Source: Owenia fusiformis
Taxonomy: Eukaryota; Annelida; Polychaeta; Sabellida; Oweniidae
Reading direction: 5' to 3'
Assembly (NCBI GenBank): GCA_903813345.2
Contig: CAIIXF020000005.1
Coordinates: forward strand, 30,197,375 to 30,261,374
DNA: 64,000 nucleotides
This document shows, in pieces, positions 22,001 to 33,000 of the stretch (its first letter is position 1; the number at the start of each line of letters is the position of its first letter). The notes below the pieces were generated by a model that saw nothing but the letters and a program-made list of their open reading frames with translations, did not search any database and had not been told where the DNA came from. The translations under genes and the position numbers were made by a program.

Positions 22001-23928
22001 GAGGCATGCACATGCGCACTGCCATGAATAAAACATAATAGAGAATTTTACTTTCATTACCTGGTGTATATAATTTGCTTACAAAAATTGAAATTGCTAA
22101 TTATGCAATACAAATTGGTTGGTATGGGACTATGTTGAAATTTGACAGATTGATGGGAACATATTGCTATCTGAGGTTTCGGCCTACATGGGCATTACTT
22201 TGTTTTCAAATTTTTTATGATTACATGTTTCTATTTCTAACGATTTAGCTTTTGATCAGAACTAGACTATCTAGATCTTAAGTTGATAAAAACTTTCAGA
22301 TTGCATCAAATAACATTTTTAAAAAAACATTTCCCAATGTGTATATATCAGCTTAAAGTCGGGTTTGTGAAAAAACTGGGTGACCGGGTAACCGGGTGGC
22401 TGGGTACATAACGTTCCTAGCAGGGTTACCAACTTTCAAAGTTGCACTTTTTTCCCTAATATAGTAGCCAATCTGTTGAGCATTAGATAGACATAGCCTC
22501 CTTTAGTGCAGACTACCGTTTGATATTTAAACTTTACCAATTTTTACCAAGAACTTATAAGAGATAGAGCACTTTTAAAATAATCTGCTACTTTATCAAT
22601 ATCAGAAAAAACTAAATGGTTACCTGGTTACACAAGATATCCACTGAATAAAAATCAACAATAATTATCATGTAATGAACTGAATTTGCAAGTCCTAAGT
22701 AGTTATCATTTTACACTGAGTTTACGTACATGTACATTGACATTAGTTGCTTGATTCATTGTCTGAGTGATTGAGAGGATATCGAAGATTGTTTTCTACT
22801 GATGGCGATTTCTACTAGAAGATCTTATATATGCCATTTTAAACAGTCAAATAATGTACCATGTACAATACCACATTAGTTGCTTGATTTATTGCCTCCA
22901 AGTAATTGACAGAATATCGGTGTTTGTTTGTTTTGGTGGTTGGTTTATTCATGGGCATTCAATAGATATTGAAACCCCATGGTTTATTGGTAGATTAGTC
23001 AGTTGCTTGGTTGGTTGTTTGCTTGATTGGTTTTATGACTGGCATGTTGAGTCAGAGGTCAGTCGGGCGTTTTAAGGCATAAAAATGATAAAATCAAGAA
23101 ATCACAATTTATAACCCTTGTAGGAACGTTAGGTACCCAGTCACCCGGTTCTTTACATAACCCGCTCGCTATAGTCTGATCTAGGACTACGCCCTAGTCT
23201 GCATGCGAAACTTTGTACACAGTTACAGCACCGATAATGGGAAGTTCTCCATATAATATACTGAATACTCCTACTGATAACAGGGGGGGGGACTTCTATT
23301 CATTGTTCACTATGAGTTACACAGTGACCCCTATTTAGAAAAAAAATAAGTCCATTTCACTGCTTCAGTTCGTCAGTAGAACGGCAAAAATAAGAAATTG
23401 GGAGACCATTGTGCAATAATATATGGAAAAGTATATTCATAATGTACATGAATGACATTTGTATATCTTGGATTGCTTCTAGTTTGGCTTATAAAGTGTG
23501 TGGCCTCTTATATTTGGATGTTTCTCTGCCATGTTATTTTCAATAAGATTAACATGGCTGAAATTCTTCAAATTACAAGACGGCACAGGCTTATTGCACA
23601 AAAAACTAAAAAATCTGAAATATACAAACGTCATTCATGTACATTATGAATATACTTTTCCATATATTATTGCACAATGGTCTCCCAATTTCTTATTTTT
23701 TCCGTTCTACTGACGAACTGAAGCAGTGAAATGAACTTTAGTCTGAATTATATTCTAGCAACTCACCAAACTCGATGCTTTTTCCACCGATCGCTGTACT
23801 TCAAGCACAACATTACCCTTCAGAATCTGAGCTTCAAAGTCAACATCAAGGGACAAGTGCAAACTCTTTACTAACGCCTCCTCGGGCCTGGAGAAGGAAC
23901 AGGGATCATTTGGACTGCACCGGCTCAT
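16055..23928 (-). CDS. LTA4H: Leukotriene A4 hydrolase / aminopeptidase (M1), ten exons, 3' end not found
   Basis: Zinc metallo-aminopeptidase and epoxide hydrolase, cytosolic in the family. Exons read on the minus strand: 23928-23767, 21030-20891, 19606-19426, 19078-18921, 18473-18401, 18100-17960, 17741-17647, 17210-17099, 16586-16442, 16158-16055. Together they give 437 codons with consistent phases. Diagnostic motifs: [20 protein letters not shown] (exon 3), the exopeptidase motif [13 protein letters not shown] (exon 6), the zinc site [10 protein letters not shown] (exon 7) with [11 protein letters not shown] (exon 8), and [17 protein letters not shown] (exon 9). The proton-donor Tyr of VPYEKG and the Asp of IDPD are kept. 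The position of human Tyr378 is Phe. The start MSRCSPND at 23928 is chosen because homology begins soon after. The C-terminal helical domain (about 170 residues in human) is not visible. The gene shares a promoter region with BAP1. Confidence 0.93.
16745..16903 (-). mobile_element. tRNA-derived SINE
   Basis: On the minus strand the sequence starts like a tRNA: GCCTTTATAGCTCAG followed by ATGGTAGAGC (A box) and, about 30 bases on, a degenerate B box GGTCCTAGGCTC. The remainder is not tRNA-like. It lies in intron 8 of the LTA4H-like gene. The cloverleaf cannot close properly, so it is a SINE relic rather than a tRNA gene. Confidence 0.6.
17518..17628 (-). mobile_element. Short copy of the TTATGTCACCACC-hairpin repeat family
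   Basis: Read on the minus strand it begins TTATGTCACCACCACC, followed by a GGTGACATA palindrome, TTATAGTCTCCAA, TTTTTTTGTGGATGATG and CCACCAACCA-type repeats in complement. Copies of this family occur at 26736-26870, 28566-28722, 29473-29628, 48967-49120 and, with a large internal array, at 38893-41000. Here the hairpin end is duplicated. Confidence 0.7.
19610..20890. other. LTA4H intron 2, left part; nothing recognised
   Basis: Spacer between exons 3 and 2. An open frame at 20268-20531 (minus) has no family features. No foldback or tandem structure was seen. Confidence 0.4.
22359..23165. mobile_element. Foldback element with GGGTGACYGGGTA ends
   Basis: The left end (TCGGGTTTGTGAAAAAACTG then GGTGACCGGGTAACCGGG and CATAACGTTCCTA) is matched in reverse complement on the right (CGGGTTATGTAAAGAACCGG then GTGACTGGGTACCTAACGTT). 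The left arm has an extra 13-bp internal duplication of GGGTAACCGGGTG type. The interior is AT-rich and non-coding. It lies in intron 1 of the LTA4H-like gene. No target duplication was identified. Confidence 0.65.
23350..23733. mobile_element. Foldback MITE with ~105-bp inverted arms beside LTA4H exon 1
   Basis: About 23350-23455 and 23628-23733 are near-perfect reverse complements (TTTCACTGCTTCAGTTCGTC; CCATTGTGCAATAATATATG; ATTCATAATGTACATGAATG). The loop is about 170 bp with no gene. The right arm ends only about 30 bp from the exon 1 donor (23767). A transcript through it would form a long hairpin. Confidence 0.8.
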
Positions 23929-24076
23929 TTTACTTTTGAAGAGCTTTTGAAGAGTTCTCCATGACACGCCCGATACAGAATTAAGAAAGAAAACATTCAA
24001 AAGCGTGAAATATTTCTTTTATTTACGCATATCGTGTCATATATACGCAAAATGAAGGTTCTCTGATATCCTGAAA
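23929..24076. promoter_or_regulatory. Shared divergent promoter / 5' UTR region of LTA4H and BAP1
   Basis: The start codons of the two genes lie only 148 bp apart on opposite strands (LTA4H-like at 23928, BAP1 at 24077). This interval must hold both 5' UTRs and the core promoter parts unless further upstream non-coding exons exist. No TATA box at a convincing distance was found on either strand. The bidirectional function is inference from spacing. Confidence 0.6.
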
Positions 24077-27000
24077 ATGAATAAAGGGTGGCTTGAGCTA
24101 GAGAGTGATCCAGGTATGTTTTGTTTGAGTGCAATTGCTGTTAATCTGAGTTGAAATTCTTTTTGCCTTTCTTTTTTCATTTCTTTTTCATTTTTTACTT
24201 TAGGCCTAGCCTAGGCTTTCTCAAGGATTATATCCTAGACATCTCGATATTATGCCATCTATGGAGATGTCATGATTTAAAAATTTGAATTCAAACAGAC
24301 ACCGTTCACTTCATAATTTGAATCGCAGGCAGAAGCGTAGCCAGCAAATGTCTAGGGGGGTGCAATATTTGGGTTTCCATCACTCCGAGCAAAGGGAGCA
24401 CCAAATACTGGAGTATAGGGTTCACCCCTACAGTGCTCAACTGACACCTGGATTTGCTAAGTGAGGATATAATTTAGCCCTTGAGGTGCAAAGACAGGCC
24501 ATTCTCATCAATTTGACTTTTCTGCCACTTGCAACGTCAAAAGAATAAACTTACTTCCTAGGTTTTCTTGATAAAACGTAGCACGATCATGTGATTATTT
24601 TGTAAAATTACAAACAAAAATTACCAGATAAATCATTTAAAACTACACACCAGTGTAAAACAATAAACTTTAGACAGGGACTTCAAGAAATATGAAGCAG
24701 ATTGACATGAATCCTTGAAACAATCAGATTGTGTCAGCTAGAGAGTAGAGTATGCCAGTCAAACCAGTTAACAGAAAGTTGGACTTTTTCTCATAGAATG
24801 CAAATCATGTAACAAATAATGATAGTTCCCATCACTATCTCCAAAAATAGCACAGGCTTGACTAAAATGTCGAAACTAATGATTGAATTAATGAATGTAT
24901 TCACCATATTTTTTATTTCATTACAGGGCTCTTTACACTACTCCTGGAAGATTTTGGTGAGTTGGAACATACATGTATTGTTCATATTGAATTATATACG
25001 TAACTCGATAAAGTGTACTATATCTAGTATTGTATTTGACAAGGCAAACGATGTACAACAAAATATAATAGTTCTCATCGCTATCTCCAAAAATCACACA
25101 GGCTTGACTAAAATGTAGAAAGTAATAATGGATTTGGTGAAATGGAACTTTTATATATATGTAGTGTTCATATTGGATTATATACGTAACTCGATTGAGA
25201 CATATCAAATACTTTGAACTGTGGAACAGAATAAACAATAAACTCTTTTATTTGAATAGGTGCCCAAGGTGTTCAGGTAGAAGAGATCTATGATTTGCAG
25301 AAACTAATTGAAGGGTGAGTCATTTATACAGTGATGTGCAGGGGTTTTCGGAAAAGACCGACCCCACCGACCACCGACCGGTCGGTGTTTTCCACTGGTA
25401 GCCTCAAAACAGGGTTTGAAGAAAATGTGTAAAAGACCGACCATATCATGTAAAAGACCGAACATATTTGTAGCCTTAGAATATTAATAATTTGATTTTG
25501 AATGTCAATCGTTGGACTAGGCAACGTTTTTTACCGATTTTGTACCTTGCAACGAATGGCAAGCAAACAAATTGGTCATGACCGTCTCCTCTCGATTAAT
25601 TGCCCTGCCTTTGGTCCTAACCTATCATTAACCAACCTATCGTTTCTACGGGAATCTATCCTAATTTTTTACTGAAATTTAACAATTTCGAAACAAAAAT
25701 GATTTGTTATCGTCATAGCCTACTGAATACTGAACACGATATAATGTTACATGCGTTCTCTTATCGGGATTAAAAGTGACTTACCATTTCAGTACACCAT
25801 TAGAAAGCTTTTTTTAGTCATATCAAATGTAGTTTTTACCAGTTGACGTTTAACAACTGAGAAATCAAACATAACGTTACGACGTCAACATCGACGATGT
25901 TTGTGTGTTTTTGTTATTGCGTTTCATATGAATGAAGAATGAATTTAATGCAATGTTACGTGGTTTTTTCCAAAGTGACTAACCAGGATGAAATTGGTCT
26001 TCTAACAACTGAAACATCACTTAAAAATATGACATTACACACCACGACGATGTAACGTTTTCATCGTGATTTGAAATGATAATTATACGTTTTTAAATCA
26101 CGACCTAGTAAAGGTACTATAGTCATTGGATTCCCAGTTTTAGTTTTACTTCTAATTTTGCATTTTTTCATCTTTATGTAAAAGACCGTCAGCCGACCAC
26201 CGACCACATGTACCCAACTGTGGAGAGTGACTGGTCGGTGGTCGGCGGTCGGTGTTTTACGAAAACCCGATGTGCAGAATACAGATAATCAATGATGTTA
26301 CTTTTATTGCAATTCATTGAGATAGAATGTACAGATTATCAGTATGTTTTATCATGTATAGGTTAACCTGTTGCTTTTTGCCTCATTAAGATGTCCAGAA
26401 AAAATGTTGAAAGCATAACAGAGGAAAACATCTTCACCAATATATAAAAGATTTATTGTCTTGATTCCAGGCCAGTGTATGGCTTTATCTTTCTGTTCAA
26501 ATGGATAGAAGAACGTCGTTCCAGGCGGAAAGTCATCCAGGAAGCTGAAACCTTTGTTACAGATGAAGAAATTGTTAACAGCATGTTCTTTGCCCAACAG
26601 GTAATTGGAGCTATAATCTCTACAGCGAAACTAACATTCTTGAATGTCAATCTCTTGTAGATTAAGTCACAGTGTCGCTCTTTTAGTTAATATTGTCCTT
26701 TTTTGCCAAAATTTCTCTTTGCCATATAATTAGTTTTTATGCCACCACTATAAGTAGTGACATATTGTTATAGTGTCAAACTTTTTTTGGCAGCGGTTGG
26801 TGTTCACAGCTCAGTGTTAAGTATCTATAACAAATGGCAGGGGGTAACATTTTGCATGTTAATACCTTGTTGAAAATTGTTGGGTTTCTTAAAAACATGA
26901 TGCTTTTTCACATTTTTTCTGTTTCTGTAAAAGTCATATCAACCCAAACTTCATGAAATTGGCAAGTTGATCTCTTTTATCAAGTATTCTTCCTCAAAGC

Positions 27001-30000
27001 TGTAACCAATTAATACATATCTATTTTTATTGTTTCAGTTGATCCCTAACTCTTGTGCCAGCCATGCTTTACTCAGTGTACTGCTGAACTGTGACAAACT
27101 CAAGTTAGGACCAATCCTTGAGAAACTGAAGAAATTCTCAGGACACATGTCCCCTGAGGTACACTACCCTCCAAAAGTTTGACAACTGGACGTTTTCATT
27201 GAATAACATATCAAAGCCTAACAATGTTTAAATCTTGATTTTGTTCCTTAATTGCAATAGTTCAGAAATTTAAAGTTAATCGCCAAACAAAACAGACTTT
27301 GATAAGTAATTCAAAATGGGACTTCTTGTTGCCAAAATTATTACTAGGAGTGTATTTACAAATATATATGACCATTCAGAATTTTATTGTATTTGTTCCG
27401 ATTTTTTCTGAAACAGTGTAAAACATTATTAGCGTAATGCTAATGTAGAGTTTTGAAATGGGTTAATTATGTTTGTCTGGAAAAATATTTTTATTTGATT
27501 TTTTCAAGATGTTAAATAAATTAGAGTTATTTTGTCAGAAAAACTGATATAAAAATATTTATAAATGGATATTCATTATTTTAGGACAAAGGTTTTGCAA
27601 TTGGTAACATGCCAGAGCTCTTCAAGGCACATAACAGTCATGCAAGGTAGGTAGATATCATCAAGAATGACTTCATAGTCAAGGAAGGTTTTTATTTTTA
27701 TTTTAGTTTGTTGCCTTTTGGGGATCCAGAACTTAGTAATTTATTACTTCAAATTATATTAATAATATTTCACCATTCTCCCCTCAAATTTTACTTAGTA
27801 CGAGTATAACTAAGTACAAGATAACTTATATATAAAAGCTCCTCCCCAGTTTTCCTTTAAACATCTAATTGGTGTATTTCCTTCTATATAGAAAAGATAC
27901 TAGCAGTCTGACTGACAGGCAGAGAGACTTGACCCCAGGAGCAGGAAGAACCATCGGTGACGCTTTCCACTTTGTCAGCTATGTTCCCATTAATGGCAGA
28001 CTCTTTGAATTGGATGGCCTCAAACCTTACCCCATAGACCATGGTCAGTTTGTATTTCTCTAGACATTAGTCTTGAATCAAGGTCTTTTGTTGCCCTTTT
28101 CACTTTTAATTTGATACAGGGGTAGGAAATAGATCGGTGATGACCAGGAACTTAATTTGTAATACTTGTACATGTATTTTCCTTCATCTACTTTTTAGTG
28201 TTATTTTAATTGAATTTGAACATGTTACACCTGACCACCCGTTATAGCTTGAGAGTACATATACCACATGAAATCATCACATGTTAGTACTATGCTACTA
28301 AATAACACCAAAAATATCTGATGCAAATAAGTGATAAAAAAAGAAATATATCCATTTAATTTTTTCTTTTTTTATTGCAGGTCCCTGGTTAGAGGGGGAG
28401 GAATGGACAGCACAGTTCACTAGAGTGATCACAGAGAGATTGGGCATGGCTACAGGAGGGTAGGTCTAATGTCACTAGTATAGGAATCCTAAATTTACGC
28501 CCATTTCTGGTTGTCAGGTACTGTTGATCTGGGTACCATTTGAATCTTTTTCATTCTTGTGGAGTTTTTATTTCACTACCCCATGTGGTGATATATTGTT
28601 ATGGTCTCCAAGTTTTTTTGTGGTAGCTGTTGGTGTTCAGTGGTTGGTGTTTAGCATTTGGCATTTAGCTTTTGACATCCATAAAAATGGCAGGGGTGAC
28701 ATTTTGCATGTTAATGCCTTGTCATAGTAATGTATTTGTCATTATTTTTTGCTCATTTTAATTTCTGCTCCGTTTGTCAGAAATCTACATTTGCGCTGTG
28801 CTTTCAGGGAGCCCTATCATGACATCAGATTCAACCTTATGGCAGTTGTACCTGATAGGAGACGTCTTTTTGAACAGAAGCTAAGTATCCTGAAGACCAA
28901 CAGACAGATCGTTCTTGAGGCACTACAACAGGTATCCCTTTATTCAGAATATTACAGGGGTATGATTCAAAATGTGGAAGGGGGGAAATTGAGATAAGAA
29001 GTGATTGGAAGAATAAGCTTGAACGTTTTTCTCATGATTGAATATTAGAAATTGGAATAAAATCAGCAAATTGATATGTTTGGCTCTGAATCACAATTTT
29101 TTAAAGGATACACATGTCATATAGTGAGATCTTGCTGTAATTGTTTTCTTGAGAAATTCTCCTCAATAATTTCCTTCAAGATTTCCTTGATTTTGAAACA
29201 ACTGAAATAATTTCTCACAATTAGCAGCTGTTGGATAAAGAGGTATTAAACAATGAATGTTTTCCTTTCAAAGATTCACAAAATTAACCTAATGTCCCTG
29301 TCACTTCACATGCCCCATCACATCACACCTGTTACACCTGGAATACCACTTTGCTCATAAAATTACTGAATAAATGAAACCATTCATGCATGGCCTGAAT
29401 TTAAAATTAATTATTGAAGTGATTGTAGTTGTGTGTTTTTTGAAGAATATTTATATAAATCATCCAATTATTTCATATGTCACCATCAAAAGTGGTGACA
29501 TATAGTCTCCAACTCTTTTGTGGTGGTGTTCAGCATCCGGCAGTCGTCATTCATAGTTCGATGTTTGCAAGTAATGGCATCTGTAACAAATGAGATGTGG
29601 TGACATTTGGCATGTTAATGCCCTGTTTTAATTGTATGCTACTGGGTGTATAATGTACATCCCACTAGGGGACTTGGAGATGATTTACAATTGGCTTGAA
29701 GATGATTTTACCTGACACTTCTGTGTGAATCTTAAAGATTCAATCTTTTGTATCTTAGAATTTCCTATACTATACATATCTTCATTATTTGTGCTTCATA
29801 CATTGACTTGGTGTCTAACAAAATAAACTTATTCTTTCAAAAACACCTAGAGAAGGTAGGTCTCCCTCTTTGTTATCTTATACTTTTATGTAATGTTTTT
29901 ATGGTACCACCAAAAATAATAATGCCTTGTTGCCTTGACATGCCTAATGTCATAATGCCTTGTCCATTTGTGACTTTAGATGGTGAAAGTCTCTTCAGCT

Positions 30001-33000
30001 GAGCCGAAACCTGGACCCAATGTAACAACACGTAGAATGAATCGTGTAAAAGCTGCGGAAGCCTCTGTCAAAACAGAAGCTCCAGATGCGTCCGTGTCGC
30101 AGAAAAAGCACAGCAGCAACGCCCCATCCCCATGTAAACTTCCCCCAGCTTTGGACTCTCATAATTATGCAAAGAGCCCTCTAACAGATGAGCTTGCTGA
30201 GGATGGGGAATGTGATGTGCAGATTAAGCGTTCAGGATCAGATACGGAGAGTGATAATGAGGTCCAGATATTAGAACATGAGAGTGAACTTAATAAGACT
30301 ATTGACCCTCCTTGTGATGAAAAAACTGAGAAAATCCAAGTTCCAAATGCAGACCAGATTAAAAATGTAAAATCAGACAAAGTGAAAATACATATTACTG
30401 TCAAAGAGGAGCTTGAAGATGGTAGCATGGTAACCATGCCAACCACCATAGCAACAACAGATGTGACTAAACCATTGACAATTCAAACAAAATTTGGGAG
30501 TACCCCTTCAAACAGTGCCCCAACTAGCACAGAAACTGCTTCTGAGACTAGCACAAGTCTCTACTCTCCTCTATGTTCAACGATACCCCAGACAAGTCCC
30601 AAGCTAGAACCCACTCTCGACTCTAAACCTGACCCTGAAACTTTGGACAATTCACAAGGGAGCGCCGACAATGATACTAGTGCTGAGGTTACCCAGATTC
30701 TTCAAGACACCTCTGAGAAACTGAAAAAGGAAGAAAGTGGTGGTGGGAGTGTTGAAAGGAGGAAGCCAAGACAAGGATTTACACCTAAGGTAATTGCAGT
30801 ATAGAATTCTTCTCAGGGTCTAAAATTCATTAAATGCTTGATCATCACTACATTGTTTTGACTGTGCACATTATACATCTGGGTTTATCCCTGCCACTTA
30901 TTTCCATTTATAGTTTCAACCTCATCCTCTGTTGGTCAGGAAGCCATACATAATAAAATTCAGGAACTATCCCTCGCAAATTCTCTTATTTTGAAACATG
31001 ATTTTTTAATTACATGCACTCTAAATACATTTCTCATATAGAATTTGACAAACTAATGGTTTTAGCATAATTTCTTTCATTTTTACAATTAATTAATTAA
31101 TTTCTCCACTTAATAAATGTTTCCACCTTATATTTTAGTATACTAGTGATCTAGTATTGCATACTATATATTTGTGTTATTGTGACTGTTGATCTCTGCA
31201 TTTCTTAGTCTTTTTGGTTGTACATACTTGTCTCCCCTTCCTGCATTTACATCTTTTACAATTATCAGGAGCAGGCATAATTTGTCGATGACTGTAGAGA
31301 ACATTATTTGCTACACACTCTGAAAAATATAAAGGCTTGAAAAGTTTCAGAGATAGAGCCAAATCTCACTCGTACACACACTTGCAGTCCTAGTGAACAA
31401 GCCAGAATCCAGAAGGATACACATTGATGGATTAATATTTAAATGAATTCCTCAGTAGATATATTTGTTTTGAAAGCATAAACCAGTACATGTCTATCAA
31501 TTATGACTAAGATATGTTCAGTTATGACAGACATGTTTCAGACATAAAATTACAAATAGGACATCTATTTCTGTTTAGTACTGTTTGATGCAGTAACAAT
31601 TGTAACTTCCTTCATCTCTGTATTATCAAAAAAACATAAAATTGCATCATTTGGAAAACTAAAACTACCAAATGAGCATATTACCATTTTACACATAGTC
31701 TTGACAATTCCAAGTATTTACCTTTTTTGGTTGCACATGTTACTCCAGCAACTGGGGCTATCCTACTTAGACACCAGCCATTACTTTCCCAATAGATAGA
31801 GCCACAACTTTCAAATGTCAACCTCTCCTCATCACAGAATATTGCAAATTGCATTATTAGATCCAGATCCCCTTTGCCAAATTCTGATTTTTTATGAAGT
31901 ATAGCATTTGTGTCATCACCACCTCTGTTTCTGAATCCTAACATTTCGCAAACGATTTTAGCACTGATAGAGCTGAAGTAGGTGCCACATATTGTCCCCC
32001 ATTTTCCCGCATAGTAAAGTTCCACACGACCTGATCTCTCATTTGGGCCATCGACCAATCTTGCTAAATAAAAACACAAATACATGTGAAATTTCAAAAG
32101 TTTGAAATAAGTTTATTCACAATCACTGTCAAGTCCCCACATTTTATTTTTTTCATATTCATTACTTCACACTCAAATTAGAAGTATATAAATTATTATA
32201 TACTGATTCTTCTGTTTCATTATCCAAAATTCAATTGATGAAATAAGAAAATGGGGATTTGAAAAGTTCCCCAGTGTCTAACCTTTAACTGGGCTTGGAT
32301 TACAGTCAATTCCAACCTGGTCTTTTTCCCGACATTTTACCCAGAAATCTGCTATCAGGTTATAATGTGGCCTTCCAAGTGTGAATCCTTTTTAATTCAA
32401 AGTTTTATTACAATAAATACAAGAACAATGTTGTATGATTTCTCTGGGTCTAGTTATTTTTGGAAATTCTGTTTACTCTAATTTTTTTTGAAAACACAAA
32501 ATGTCTTTGTCATCAATACTAGCTTTTTTGGGAAATGATCTTAATAAAACATAATTATGATGTATGCAAAATAAGAAAAAATTCAATCTCACGGAATAAT
32601 TGAACACTATTGATTGCAAACCTTCACATTCTGAGAGTCTTGCTTCAGTGCCACTGCAACTAACTCCTGTCAATCTCATTCTGTCTGAACTGGTACCAAA
32701 AAACCTATGGCTAGGTAACCAAACGGGTTTACTTCTATCATTGTTGGGATTAATATCAAGTTGATTACACACAACTGCAGCTGCTTGATCTGTGAACTTG
32801 TATCCACAGACTGGAGACCAAAAGCCAAATCCATATACCTCCAGTCTGCCCATTGTTGAACTGTCCCCACCTTCTAGTCTTACTACATGATAAAATTATA
32901 TTCAGATTCATAAATACAATTCTTTGTTTAGAGTGGGACACGAAAGCCCCTCAGTCCATAAAAGAACAGTAATTTTTATACATATTACTTAAAACTGATA

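Noticed and set aside
29748-30002. Separate small gene upstream of BAP1 exon 10
   Set aside because: It overlaps the exon 10 acceptor in another frame and lies in the AT-rich intron; BAP1 exon 10 explains the conserved part.
32592-32593. Strong-looking donor TCC/GTGAGA in SRCR3
   Set aside because: Using it breaks the phase with every downstream exon. The donor at 32622 (GAAG/GTTTGC) keeps phase and restores the C-x3-W-x3-C pattern at the end of the SRCR domain.
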